Source of the DNA: Pyrinomonadaceae bacterium
GTDB lineage: Bacteria > Acidobacteriota > Blastocatellia > Pyrinomonadales > Pyrinomonadaceae
Direction of reading: 5' to 3'
Length of the DNA stretch: 36,091 bases
Assembly: GCA_014534425.1 (NCBI GenBank)
Contig: JACVRN010000041.1
Span: 1 to 36,091 of the forward strand
Position 1 is the stretch's first letter. Every line of letters begins with the position of its first letter. Under the pieces are notes generated by a model, which saw nothing but the letters and a program-made list of their open reading frames with translations, did not search any database and had not been told where the DNA came from. This document shows, one piece after another, positions 1-7,814 of the stretch. The position numbers were made by a program, and so were the translations under genes.

Positions 1-74
1 CATGAAGCGTTATGCCTTTCAAAGGGGGTCAAACGAGGAAGATCTATGATACTGAATGAGCATTCATTCAGCAA
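1..74 (-). promoter_or_regulatory. Promoter with palindromic operator reading leftwards out of the window
   Basis: On the minus strand there is a -35 box TTGCTG (69-74), a 17-base spacer and a -10 box TATCAT (46-51). The spacer holds a perfect 8-base inverted repeat, CTGAATGA (52-59) and TCATTCAG (64-71), around GCAT. An operator between -35 and -10 is the usual layout for TetR-family repression. An ATG at 3-1 on the minus strand, with AAAGG 11 bases before it, is a plausible start for the gene beyond the edge. That gene cannot be seen, so its identity, and whether it encodes the regulator, is inference. Confidence 0.5.
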
Positions 75-82
75 GCGACGGG

Positions 83-154
83 CGTAGGGGCAGGGCTTGT
101 CCCTGCCCGCTTTTTTTCAGCAAAGAACGGGCAGGGACAAGCCCTGCCCCTACG
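83..154. repeat. GC-rich inverted repeat (REP-like), 27-base arms
   Basis: The arms at 83-109 and 128-154 are perfect reverse complements around an 18-base spacer that includes a run of seven T. Each arm is itself nearly palindromic (GGGCAGGG then CCCTGCCC). It lies just past the stop codon of the RND permease and could also work as a terminator. A related single-arm copy lies at 7678-7708, which argues for a dispersed repeat rather than a chance hairpin. Confidence 0.75.
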
Positions 155-173
155 ATTGTTTTGAAGCTTGTTC

Positions 174-3100
174 TTAATCACCTGCTTGATCCGCATAGGT
201 ATCCTTCTGAGATTTGGGCGCGGGCCTTTGGCTGCTACGGCGCGAGCGCGTGAAGAGGTTCGCAAACGCAGTCCAGCCTCCTGCGAAGCGACGACTGACG
301 CCGCCCGCGAACGTACCGTACCTGTTGCCCACGTAGCTCCACACTCTTGATTCGCTCAAGTCCTCGAAGAGCGAGTAAAAGACAGGCACGGCCAGCAGCG
401 TTAAGAGCAGGCAGAGGCTCTGGCCGCCGACTACGAGCACGCCAATAGAGCGGTTCGTGGCAGCGCCCGCGCCAGTGCCTAAGATGAGCGGAATCATGCC
501 CGCCACGAGCGCGATTGTCGTCATCAGTATGGGACGCAGGCGGTCACGGTTGGCCTGGATGATTGCGCTGTGTCGCTCCATGCCGTGCGAGCGCAACTCG
601 TTCGTGTGGTCAATCTGCAAGATGGCGTTCTTCTTCACGATGCCGAAGAGCACCAGCATGCCTAGCGCCGAAAAGATGTTGAGCTTCTGTCCCGCCACGA
701 AAGTTGAAAGCAGCGCGAACGGAATCGAAAGCGGCAGCGTCAGCAGGATAGTCACAGGATGTATGAACGACTCGAACTGCGCGGCCAGCACAAGGTACAT
801 GAAGATGAATGACAGAAGGAACGCGAGCATGAAGTAGTAATTCGCCTGCCCCAACTGCTTCGACTGGCCGGTCACGCCCGTAGTGTAGCCAGCCTCCATA
901 CCGATTGATGCGGCGGCATCCTGCAAAGCCTTAAGCGCTTCCGTCTCAGAGCCGTTCTGCGAAACGCTGGCAGTGATAGTCACCTGCCTTTGACGGTTGA
1001 TGCGGTCGATGGAGGTCGGGCTTGTTCCTTCTTCAAGATGCACGACCTTCGAAAGCTCAACCGTTCCGCCGTTCGACGAAGGCACGGTCAACTGATTCAG
1101 CAAGTCCGTGTTCTGCCTGTACTGATTCTCGGCCATCAGCATCACGTCGTACTGGTCAGAGCCTTCGCTGTAGGTGGTGACGCGCTGGCCCGCGACCATA
1201 GTGCTCAAGGCTTGCGCTATGTCGCCAGCCTTGACGCCAAGGTCTGCCGCGCGCTGGCGGTCAATGTGCACTCGCGCTTCAGGATTGCCTAACACGAGCG
1301 AGCGGTCTGCGTCCTGTACGTTCGGATTCTGCTTTACCTTGTCTATTATCTTCTGCGAATACTCGTCCAGCTTCTGCAAGTCAGGGCCGCTCAGGTAAAA
1401 GGCGAGCGCGCTTGAGCGACCGCCGCCGATGGCGCTTGAGATGGAAGAGATGCTGGACGCGCCTATGACAAGCTCCTTCGGATAGCGACGTGCCAGCCCG
1501 CGCGTGCGCTGGACTGCCTCGGCCTGCGTTATCTTTCGCTGGTCGGGCGGCTTCAATCGGACGCTGATGGTGCCGGTGTTCGGTGACGCCTGCCCGCCGA
1601 AGCCTGCGATAGCAAGAGTGGCCTCTACGCCCGGAATCTGTTCGCGTATGTCTCGCGCGAGGCGGTCGAGTATGGACTGCGTGGCCGCGAGGCTAGTCCC
1701 CTGCGGGGCGCGCAAACTTACCTGATACGAAGACTCGTCCTCGTCCGGCAGAAAGTTTATGCCAGCGAGTTTGTAGAGCGGAATGATTGAGGCTATGACG
1801 ACCGCGCACAGTATGACAATCACCCAGCGATGCGCCATAGACCATTCGAGCATCCACTTGTAAGTCCGGTCTATGGGTTTATAAAAGCGCGACTCTTTGG
1901 ACGAATGCTCGTGCGCTTTTTCTATGTGCTCTTCCGGCACTTCGTCGTCCGGGCCGGTGCCTCCGGCGGAAGCCGCGACCGCTACGGGGCCTGCTGGCAG
2001 AGGCTCTTCCTTCTTGGCTTTAATCCAACGAGCGGCGAGCATGGGCGTCAAGGTGAAAGAGACTATGAGAGAGACGGCTATGGCTGCGGCGGATGTCAGG
2101 CCGAAGGAGGACATGAAGCGGCCCACTATCCCGCCCATGAAGGCCACAGGCAGAAAGACCGCGAGCAGAGAGAGCGTAGTTGCAAGCACCGCGAGACCAA
2201 TCTCGCGCGTCCCTTCAATCGCAGCCTGGAACGGGTGCATCCCCTTCTCTTCTACGAAGCGGTAGATGTTCTCTAAAACCACAATCGCGTCGTCAATCAC
2301 TATGCCGACCATCAACGTCAAGGCAAGCATGGTCATCTGGTTCAAGCTGTAGCCGAAGGCCGCGAGAAAAGCGAAGGCCGCGATGATGGATGTCGGAATC
2401 GCTATGGCCGCGATGATGGTCGAGCGAAAATTCCACAGGAAGATGAAGACGACCAGGGCGGCCAGTATGCCGCCTATAATCAAGTGCTCTTCAATCGCGT
2501 GCAGAGAGTTTTCTATGAATTCCGACTGGTCGCGCACAATCTGGAACTTGAGGTCTTTCGGCAGCGTGGGGATAACTTCGTTCATGCGCTGCTTGACGGC
2601 ACGGATGACGGCGACGGTGTTCGAGCCGGACTGCTTGCGAATCGCCAGCGTTACTGCGGGGCCGCCGTTGAGGCTTGAGATAGAAGACGGGTCAGCGCCG
2701 CTATCAACGACGTGCGCGACATCTCCAATCTTGACGGCATAGCCGTTCCTGCTGGTGATGACGATGTTGCTGAACTCTTCGACCTTCTCCACGCGGCTCA
2801 TCGTGCGAAGGTTGAGGGTCTTTGCGCCCTCGTTGACGCGCCCGCCCGGCAACTCAAGATTCTGAGACCTCAAGGCGTTCGCCACGTCAACGGTCGAAAG
2901 GTTATAAGCGCGCAGGCGCTCCGGGTCTATGTGAATGTTTATCTGTCGCTGACGTGCGCCGTAGATGGAAACGTCGCCGACGCCGTAAGCGGATTGGATG
3001 CGCTTGTTAATCTGATTCTGCGCTATGTCCGTTAGCTCAAGAACGGAGTAAGGCCCCGTCATCGAGTAGAGAAGGATGGGCGCTGAGTCCGGGTCTGACT

Positions 3101-3491
3101 TCTGCACAATCGGCGGGTCGGCTGTTTCCGGCAGGCGATTGAGAACAGTGCTGACCTTATCGCGCACCTCCTGCGTAGCAACGTCAGGGTCTTTCGACAG
3201 GTCAAAGCTGATGGTGATATTAGAGCGCCCTGTGCTTGAGCTTGAGCGCAACTCGTCAATGCCCGTGGCGGTGTTGACTGCGCCTTCTATAACGTCCGTT
3301 ATCTCCGTCTCAATCTCGGCAGGCGCAGCGCCCGGATTCGTCGTGGAGACAGAGACGGTCGGAATATCAATCTTCGGAAAGCGGTCGACGCCGAGCGTGA
3401 AGAAAGAGAAACCGCCAATCACCGTCAGCGCCAGGATAATAACGGTGGCGAAGACCGGACGACGTACACAAATCTCAGCTAACTTTTGCAT
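174..3491 (-). CDS. Efflux RND transporter permease subunit (HAE1/AcrB-like)
   Basis: This is a proton-driven inner-membrane pump of the resistance-nodulation-division superfamily, expected to work as a trimer with the adaptor encoded just upstream and an outer-membrane channel not seen here. The 1105 residues (AcrB has 1049) begin with the typical MQKLAEICVRRPVFATVI first helix. A DD pair near residue 400 in VGIVIDDAIVVLENI matches the proton-relay aspartates of AcrB helix TM4. Two large periplasmic regions and about 12 hydrophobic segments follow the usual plan. A charged linker, rich in Glu, Pro and Ala at about residues 490-530 in the central cytoplasmic loop, and an Arg/Ser-rich C-terminal tail explain the extra length. 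Motifs point to the hydrophobe/amphiphile class rather than the heavy-metal class, but the substrate is unknown. The start has GAGAGGG just before ATG. It is co-oriented with the adaptor, separated by 97 bases carrying an inverted repeat. Confidence 0.95.
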   Translation of the reverse strand: MQKLAEICVRRPVFATVIILALTVIGGFSFFTLGVDRFPKIDIPTVSVSTTNPGAAPAEIETEITDVIEGAVNTATGIDELRSSSSTGRSNITISFDLSKDPDVATQEVRDKVSTVLNRLPETADPPIVQKSDPDSAPILLYSMTGPYSVLELTDIAQNQINKRIQSAYGVGDVSIYGARQRQINIHIDPERLRAYNLSTVDVANALRSQNLELPGGRVNEGAKTLNLRTMSRVEKVEEFSNIVITSRNGYAVKIGDVAHVVDSGADPSSISSLNGGPAVTLAIRKQSGSNTVAVIRAVKQRMNEVIPTLPKDLKFQIVRDQSEFIENSLHAIEEHLIIGGILAALVVFIFLWNFRSTIIAAIAIPTSIIAAFAFLAAFGYSLNQMTMLALTLMVGIVIDDAIVVLENIYRFVEEKGMHPFQAAIEGTREIGLAVLATTLSLLAVFLPVAFMGGIVGRFMSSFGLTSAAAIAVSLIVSFTLTPMLAARWIKAKKEEPLPAGPVAVAASAGGTGPDDEVPEEHIEKAHEHSSKESRFYKPIDRTYKWMLEWSMAHRWVIVILCAVVIASIIPLYKLAGINFLPDEDESSYQVSLRAPQGTSLAATQSILDRLARDIREQIPGVEATLAIAGFGGQASPNTGTISVRLKPPDQRKITQAEAVQRTRGLARRYPKELVIGASSISSISSAIGGGRSSALAFYLSGPDLQKLDEYSQKIIDKVKQNPNVQDADRSLVLGNPEARVHIDRQRAADLGVKAGDIAQALSTMVAGQRVTTYSEGSDQYDVMLMAENQYRQNTDLLNQLTVPSSNGGTVELSKVVHLEEGTSPTSIDRINRQRQVTITASVSQNGSETEALKALQDAAASIGMEAGYTTGVTGQSKQLGQANYYFMLAFLLSFIFMYLVLAAQFESFIHPVTILLTLPLSIPFALLSTFVAGQKLNIFSALGMLVLFGIVKKNAILQIDHTNELRSHGMERHSAIIQANRDRLRPILMTTIALVAGMIPLILGTGAGAATNRSIGVLVVGGQSLCLLLTLLAVPVFYSLFEDLSESRVWSYVGNRYGTFAGGVSRRFAGGWTAFANLFTRSRRSSQRPAPKSQKDTYADQAGD

Positions 3492-3500
3492 AACCCTCTC

Positions 3501-3578
3501 GATTTTAGATTTTGGATTAAGCGTACGGGATTGAAGCTACTCAAAATTGACTATCACTCCAATCCAAAATCTAAAATC
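3501..3578. repeat. AT-rich inverted repeat between adaptor and permease genes
   Basis: The arms 3501-3518 and 3561-3578 are perfect 18-base reverse complements built from alternating GATTTTAGA and TTTTGGATT units. The right side continues the same pattern to about 3585. It fills most of the gap between the two efflux genes and may form a large mRNA hairpin that uncouples their expression. Confidence 0.65.
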
Positions 3579-3588
3579 CAAAATCGTC

Positions 3589-4950
3589 TTACCGTTGCTG
3601 CTGCGTCGGCTGTACCTTAGCGCCTTCGTAGAGCTGTTGTAAATTGCTGGTCGCCACCTCTTCGCCCGCTTGCACGCCAGAGAGAATCTGAATCATGCCG
3701 TTCTCTTGGTCGCCTATCTGCACGACTCTCAAGTGAGCGGTCGTTCCCTGAATAACGAAGACTCTATAAGAGTTGGTGTTCTGGTCGTTGACGACGGCCT
3801 CGCGCGGGACAAAGATGCTCTGATTTCCACCAGCCAGAGTGATGCGGGCAGTGACGAACATTCCAGAGCGCAGCGCGTTGTCAGGATTCTGCACCACCGC
3901 TTCGACCGTCATAGAGCGCGAAGCCGGGTCAATCGCGGGATTAATCGCCGTCACGGTTCCGCCGAACTGCCTGTCGCGGTACGCGTCAACCGTCAAAGAG
4001 ACGGGCATCCCCGGTCGCACGTTCGGGGCCTGCATCTCAGGCACCTGCATCTCAAGCTTGAGAGTGTTGGTCAGCAAGATAGTAGCTATCACGGAAGCGG
4101 GCGTCACGTACTCGCCCACGGCCACGGGACGCGCGCTGACGTAACCGGCGTAGGGCGCGCGTATGATTGTATCCGCGACGGCCTTCTGCGAAATCGCAAC
4201 CTGCGCCTGAGCGCTTGCGACCGCAGCCTGCGCGGTTTGAATAGCCTGATTGTTCTGCCGCGCCTGATTAATTGCTATCTCAAGCTGCTGTCGGGCGCTG
4301 TTGGTCTGAGCGCGTGCTGTGTCGGCTTGCGTGCGGTATTGGTCGTAGACGCTGCGGGCCACGTCGCCTGTCTCAACCAGTTCGGCGTAGCGCTTGGCGT
4401 TGGCTTCGGCCAGTCGTTGTTGGGCCAGCGCCGAGTCATATGCTGCGGCTGCGCTTCTTACTTCTGGAATCGTGCTCGCATCAAAGCGACCGTTTACGCC
4501 GAGTCCCAGCCGCGCTTCCGCCTGGCGCACGCCAGCGACGGCCTGTTGCACTGCGGCCTGCGATTGCCTCAGACGAAGCCGCGCGTCTCTATCATTCAGA
4601 CGCGCGAGGACTGAGCCTTGACGAACGTACGCGCCCACGCTGACGGGCGTCGAGACGACCTGGCCGGAGGTCTGCGGCGCAACATCCGAAGATTCGTTAG
4701 CAGTCAGGCTTCCGGTTGCCTGTATGAATGACGGAACCTCGCGCGCCTCTACGCGAACGGTCGTGACGGCGACCGAAGGCGCATCTGCTGCCTCAGCCGC
4801 GCCCGCGCCCGTTTCGCTTCTGGCGTTACGGTTCCCCTGTCTTGCGCCCGTGTTCGATTTCCCACAGGCGGATACTGCGACGGCGATTGCCACCAGGGAC
4901 AAAGCAAACAGCATCAGACGAAAGCTGTAGGAGAGAGAAGTAAAAGTCAT
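3589..4950 (-). CDS. Efflux RND periplasmic adaptor subunit (membrane fusion lipoprotein)
   Basis: The 453-residue protein links the RND permease to an outer-membrane channel. Residues 1-29 form a lipoprotein signal ending in a VSAC lipobox, so it should be lipid-anchored and periplasmic. Next come the first half of a biotinyl-lipoyl-like domain (SVGAYVRQGSVLARLND), a long Ala/Gln-rich alpha-helical hairpin at about residues 125-260, the second lipoyl half (IIRAPYAGYVSARPVAVGEY), then beta-barrel and membrane-proximal domains. This is the HlyD/AcrA order at about the usual length. It is the first gene of the efflux operon; an ECF-type promoter motif lies 30 bases upstream of the start. The Shine-Dalgarno sequence is weak (AGGGC). 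Confidence 0.93.
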   Translation of the reverse strand: MTFTSLSYSFRLMLFALSLVAIAVAVSACGKSNTGARQGNRNARSETGAGAAEAADAPSVAVTTVRVEAREVPSFIQATGSLTANESSDVAPQTSGQVVSTPVSVGAYVRQGSVLARLNDRDARLRLRQSQAAVQQAVAGVRQAEARLGLGVNGRFDASTIPEVRSAAAAYDSALAQQRLAEANAKRYAELVETGDVARSVYDQYRTQADTARAQTNSARQQLEIAINQARQNNQAIQTAQAAVASAQAQVAISQKAVADTIIRAPYAGYVSARPVAVGEYVTPASVIATILLTNTLKLEMQVPEMQAPNVRPGMPVSLTVDAYRDRQFGGTVTAINPAIDPASRSMTVEAVVQNPDNALRSGMFVTARITLAGGNQSIFVPREAVVNDQNTNSYRVFVIQGTTAHLRVVQIGDQENGMIQILSGVQAGEEVATSNLQQLYEGAKVQPTQQQR

Positions 4951-4980
4951 AAGTGCCCTATTATGTTCCGATTCTTACTG

Positions 4981-5010
4981 AAAGACGAGTCCCTGTGGCG
5001 CATGGTTACA
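4981..5010 (-). promoter_or_regulatory. ECF-sigma-type promoter for the efflux operon
   Basis: Read on the minus strand, TGTAAC (5010-5005) is followed by 17 bases and CGTCTTT (4987-4981). The AAC in the -35 element and CGTC in the -10 element are typical of many ECF sigma factor promoters. It lies 30 bases before the adaptor start codon. The same motif with the same 17-base spacing occurs upstream of the Spy-like gene at 7119. The sigma factor encoded at 7815 is the obvious candidate, but that link is inference. Confidence 0.5.
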
Positions 5011-5078
5011 ACTTTCGCTCTTGCAAATTTCTTGTAATCTCTTATCAAATGTGTCCTTAAAGAAAGGATTATCAAGAG

Positions 5079-5843
5079 ATGGGAAATTGGATGGACGAGA
5101 GAGCATCAAGGTTGCGCGAGGTCTTCGGCCTCTCAACCGATGCGAAATTACTTGCGCCCGATGTGGCCCAACCGGAATTGTCCGAAGGCGTGGCGGAGCA
5201 GTTGGCCTTCTTCAACATAGAATGGCACATCATCCCTTCTGCGGAAGCCGTGCCCATGGACGAGGGTTACCTGCGCCGCTTTTATGGGCAGGCTCCCAGA
5301 GGCTTTGCGGAGCCGCGAGAGCATTCGCCCTCGCATAGAGACGTGCTGATTAACGGGCACAGGAAACATCAGGGACAGGTAATCGGCGTTGAGACTACGC
5401 AGAAGCCGAAATATCTGCCCGGCAATCGTCAGTTCTACGGCACGCCTTACGGCTTTGACGCGACGCGCGACCCCTTCACCTTTTATCTGGGCCGTGCCAA
5501 CATGACCAACGGCACGCGCTACGACCACAACTATCTTTCGCTCAGAGAGCTAGTGACCGTAACAAACGCGGACTGGCGTGAGCGTCGTTTGCTGCCCGCA
5601 GGTTATCGCATCACCATCTGCCCGCCTGGGGTCTTCAATCTGGTTGGAACCATCTTTCATCCAGAATGGAGCGAGACGGAATCGCTTGAGCTTGGGTTTT
5701 ACAGGGACGAAGCAGGCAACGCCACCTGCTACGGCGTAGGCTCGAACGCGCCCGGCGACTTTTCCTACATAGACGAAGTTGAGCTTGAGACCGACTGGAC
5801 TCTACTGGGATTTCGCATAGCCCTCGTTCCCGAATCCCTTTGA
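5079..5843 (+). CDS. Hypothetical protein, 254 residues, no recognised domain
   Basis: I do not recognise this family. The protein has no signal peptide or membrane segment and looks soluble and globular, rich in aromatic residues and in Gly, Pro and Asn. The N-terminal 60 residues are mostly charged and helical; the remainder has many short beta-like stretches (VIGVETTQKPKYL, YRITICPPGVFNLVGTIFHP). Several His and Asp residues (YDHNYLS, INGHRKHQG) could bind a ligand, but no metal signature is clear. AAAGGA lies 11 bases before ATG. It is divergent from the efflux operon and its promoter must lie between 4950 and 5079. Codon use looks like that of its neighbours. The next gene follows after 72 bases in the same direction. 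Confidence 0.75.
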   Translation: MGNWMDERASRLREVFGLSTDAKLLAPDVAQPELSEGVAEQLAFFNIEWHIIPSAEAVPMDEGYLRRFYGQAPRGFAEPREHSPSHRDVLINGHRKHQGQVIGVETTQKPKYLPGNRQFYGTPYGFDATRDPFTFYLGRANMTNGTRYDHNYLSLRELVTVTNADWRERRLLPAGYRITICPPGVFNLVGTIFHPEWSETESLELGFYRDEAGNATCYGVGSNAPGDFSYIDEVELETDWTLLGFRIALVPESL

Positions 5844-5915
5844 TTGTCACGAAACAATTCGCGTAACGGCTCCTGCCCGGCGTTCGTTTTCAATAACGGA
5901 GCGGTCATTTATGAG

Positions 5916-6314
5916 ATGAAAAAGCTTGGGTGGTATCAGTGGCTCCTTCTGGCGGTCTTTCTCTTGGCGGTTATCGTCACGGGCCTGTTCGCAGTGCGCG
6001 CAGTGCGCCGCGCCGTCTACTGGCAGACGCACAGGGACGAACAGATTCGCCCCTGGATGAGCGTGCGCTACGTAGCGCGCTCTTACCGCGTGCCGCCGCA
6101 CGTGCTTTACCAGGCCATAAAGCTTGAGCCTGTGCCGCGAGACCGCAGGCCCCTGCGCGAGATAGCGCGCGAGCAGAACCGCCCCGTAGAAGCTCTCGTC
6201 TACGAATTACAGCAGGCCATCAAAGATTTCAGAGCGAACCCGCCGCCGAAGCTTCCGCCGCCTACATCGCCGCCTGGGCAAACAGCTTCGCCGCTCGCAG
6301 GAGCGACGCCGTGA
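5916..6314 (+). CDS. Small single-pass membrane protein, 132 residues, upstream of DedA
   Basis: The reading frame is open from a TTG at 5844, but the ATG at 5916 is the better start because it places a clean membrane helix (WLLLAVFLLAVIVTGLFAV, about residues 8-27) at the N terminus. After the helix come a basic stretch and two similar short helical segments, VRYVARSYRVPPHVLYQAI and LREIAREQNRPVEALVYEL. Each has an IA/VA, a turn and a VxxL pattern that resembles a helix-turn-helix half. The tail is Pro-rich. Its stop codon overlaps the GTG start of the DedA gene by four bases, so the two are translationally coupled and probably act together at the membrane. The function is unknown. Confidence 0.7.
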   Translation: MKKLGWYQWLLLAVFLLAVIVTGLFAVRAVRRAVYWQTHRDEQIRPWMSVRYVARSYRVPPHVLYQAIKLEPVPRDRRPLREIAREQNRPVEALVYELQQAIKDFRANPPPKLPPPTSPPGQTASPLAGATP

Positions 6315-6961
6315 GTCTCAGCGATTATCTATTAAGCACGCTGGGCGTCTACGGCCTGCCGGTGTTGTTCGCGGCGCTTTTAATCGGCGCAGTCGGGATT
6401 CCCCTGCCCGGAAGCTTGATGCTGCTGGCCGCAGGCTCTTTCACGGAGCAGGGCGACATGAATCTCTACGCAGTGCTTGCGCTTTCCGCCGCAGGCTCAA
6501 TCCTGGGTGACAACATCGGGTACGCATTGGGGCGTTGGGGCGGCCATCGTCTCTCTGTAAGAATCAGCCGTTTTATAGGTAGCGAAAGGCACCTCAAAGC
6601 TGCGGAGGAATGGTTGATAAAGCGCGAAGGCGCTGGCATCTTCCTGAGCCGTTGGCTCATCACGCCGCTCGCGCCCTTCATTAATATCACCTGCGGCATG
6701 ACGGGCTATTCCTGGCCGCGCTTTCTACTCTACGACGTGCTGGGCGAAGCTCTGTGGGTGGTGCTCTACGTTCTGCTGGGCCGGTTGTTCAGCGACCGCG
6801 TGCAGGAGGTGGGCGAGCTTCTAGGCGATTTCGTCTGGATGATAGTCGGGCTGCTCTTCGCAGTCGCGCTCGGCTGGAAGCTACTAAAATACTTTCGCTC
6901 CTCCTCGATTGATGAAGAGAGAGATGAAACTCGCGGGACTTTAGTAGACGAAGCGCGTTGA
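6311..6961 (+). CDS. DedA family membrane protein (SNARE-associated/VTT domain)
   Basis: The 216-residue integral membrane protein belongs to the DedA/VTT family; members are thought to be proton-dependent lipid transporters or flippases needed for envelope integrity. Visible hallmarks are the N-terminal re-entrant region with a glycine and proline motif (GAVGIPLPGSLMLLAAG), the GxxxGDNIGYALGRWGG segment, the conserved FLSRWLITPLAPFIN arginine motif, and the following GEALWVVLYVLLGRLF helix. The length is typical. The start is GTG at 6311, preceded by GGAG at 6300, and overlaps the preceding stop. The last 20 residues are charged and probably cytoplasmic. Confidence 0.92.
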   Translation: MSLSDYLLSTLGVYGLPVLFAALLIGAVGIPLPGSLMLLAAGSFTEQGDMNLYAVLALSAAGSILGDNIGYALGRWGGHRLSVRISRFIGSERHLKAAEEWLIKREGAGIFLSRWLITPLAPFINITCGMTGYSWPRFLLYDVLGEALWVVLYVLLGRLFSDRVQEVGELLGDFVWMIVGLLFAVALGWKLLKYFRSSSIDEERDETRGTLVDEAR

Positions 6962-6994
6962 TTGCTTCTCTTTCCTGATGACTCAGGGAAAAAT

Positions 6995-7024
6995 TGTAAC
7001 CCTGGCGGGGAGTCGCGCGTCTAA
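6995..7024 (+). promoter_or_regulatory. ECF-sigma-type promoter for the Spy-like gene
   Basis: TGTAAC (6995-7000), a 17-base spacer and CGTCTAA (7018-7024) match the AAC/CGTC layout of ECF sigma factor promoters. The start codon it would serve is at 7119, giving a leader of about 85-90 bases. The minus-strand element at 4981-5010 before the efflux operon has the same two boxes and the same spacing. I found no third copy between genes in this window. Confidence 0.55.
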
Positions 7025-7118
7025 CATACTGACTGGCCGGATTGAGGTCTTATTTCTCCCCGCGTGTTCGATCTAAGCTCGGCTGCTATTTTCAATATTT
7101 TGGAGAGAAAGACAAAAG

Positions 7119-7664
7119 ATGCAATTAAATGGTTCAAGGAAACTCGCGGGCGCGCTGATTTTCAGCGCAGTGCTGGTGCTCGCTGGCATCACAGGCTTCG
7201 CGCAACAGCAAGCGACTCAAGGGCAGGACGGCTCGAAGGGCCGCACGGAGCGCTCCTGGCGCGGAGGCAAGCGCGGCGGGCGCGCAGGCTTCTTCGGCGG
7301 ACGCTTCGCTGAAAAGCTTAACCTGACGGACGCTCAGAAAGAGCAGATCAGACAGATTACCGCTCGCTACCGCGAGAGCGCGAAGGCTCTGCGCCAGCAA
7401 GGGCGCGGAGAGCGTCGCGGCGGATTCGATGCTTTTAAGGGCGGCACGTTTGACGAAGCGCAGGTGCGCGCGGCTGCACAGGCTCGCGCCAACGCCCGCG
7501 TCGAGATGGAAGTTCAGCATGCGCGCATGATGTCCGAGATTTACAACGTGCTGACGCCGGAACAGAAGGCGCAGCTTGCAGCAGAACGCCAGCAGAGAGA
7601 GCAGAAAATGCAGGAATGGCGCGCTCGCCGCAAAGCGAACCAGGGACAGATTCAGCAGCAGTAA
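7119..7664 (+). CDS. Secreted Spy/CpxP-like LTxxQ protein
   Basis: The 181-residue protein has a signal peptide (residues 1-28, hydrophobic core LAGALIFSAVLVLAGITGFA, likely cut after AQ) and belongs to the LTxxQ group (Spy, CpxP, ZraP, CnrX-like). Two LTxxQ motifs, LTDAQ near residue 68 and LTPEQ near residue 148, frame a mostly helical, Arg/Gln-rich region. Spy and CpxP form cradle-like periplasmic chaperones or stress sensors. An Arg/Gly-rich segment follows the signal. GGAGAG lies about 13 bases before ATG. The ECF-type promoter upstream and the ECF sigma gene downstream fit an envelope-stress role. A second, membrane-anchored LTxxQ protein is encoded at 8974. Confidence 0.85.
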   Translation: MQLNGSRKLAGALIFSAVLVLAGITGFAQQQATQGQDGSKGRTERSWRGGKRGGRAGFFGGRFAEKLNLTDAQKEQIRQITARYRESAKALRQQGRGERRGGFDAFKGGTFDEAQVRAAAQARANARVEMEVQHARMMSEIYNVLTPEQKAQLAAERQQREQKMQEWRARRKANQGQIQQQ

Positions 7665-7677
7665 CAAGCAAGAATTT

Positions 7678-7708
7678 GTAGGGGCAGAGGACTTGTCCCT
7701 GCCCCTAC
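7678..7708. repeat. GC-rich palindrome related to the repeat at 83-154
   Basis: GTAGGGGCAG at the left pairs with CTGCCCCTAC at the right, around a short centre. Sequence and ends (GTAGGGGCAGG, TTGTCCCTGCCC) are almost those of one arm of the element at 83-154. It lies right after the Spy-like stop codon, ahead of a separate terminator. Confidence 0.6.
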
Positions 7709-7724
7709 TATCTGAAAACCAAGG

Positions 7725-7761
7725 GGCAGCTCTTTAATCAAAAGAGCTGCCGCTTTATTTT
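7725..7761 (+). terminator. Rho-independent terminator after the Spy-like gene
   Basis: An 11-base perfect stem, GGCAGCTCTTT (7725-7735) with AAAGAGCTGCC (7741-7751), has a 5-base loop and is followed by CGCTTTATTTT. It should end the Spy-like transcript, which implies that the sigma gene at 7815 has its own promoter or depends on read-through. Confidence 0.75.
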
Positions 7762-7814
7762 CACCTCAAACAAATTCCAGAGAAGACAGGAGACACGCAG
7801 GCAGTTCATAATTG

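Noticed and set aside
3670..4614. 314-residue plus-strand ORF opposite the adaptor gene
   Set aside because: It is the complement of a well-supported adaptor gene and has an unnatural His/Arg/Leu-rich composition.
5011..5060. Sigma-70 promoter for the gene at 5079 (TTGCAA, TTGTAA candidates)
   Set aside because: No candidate -10 box at proper spacing is convincing.
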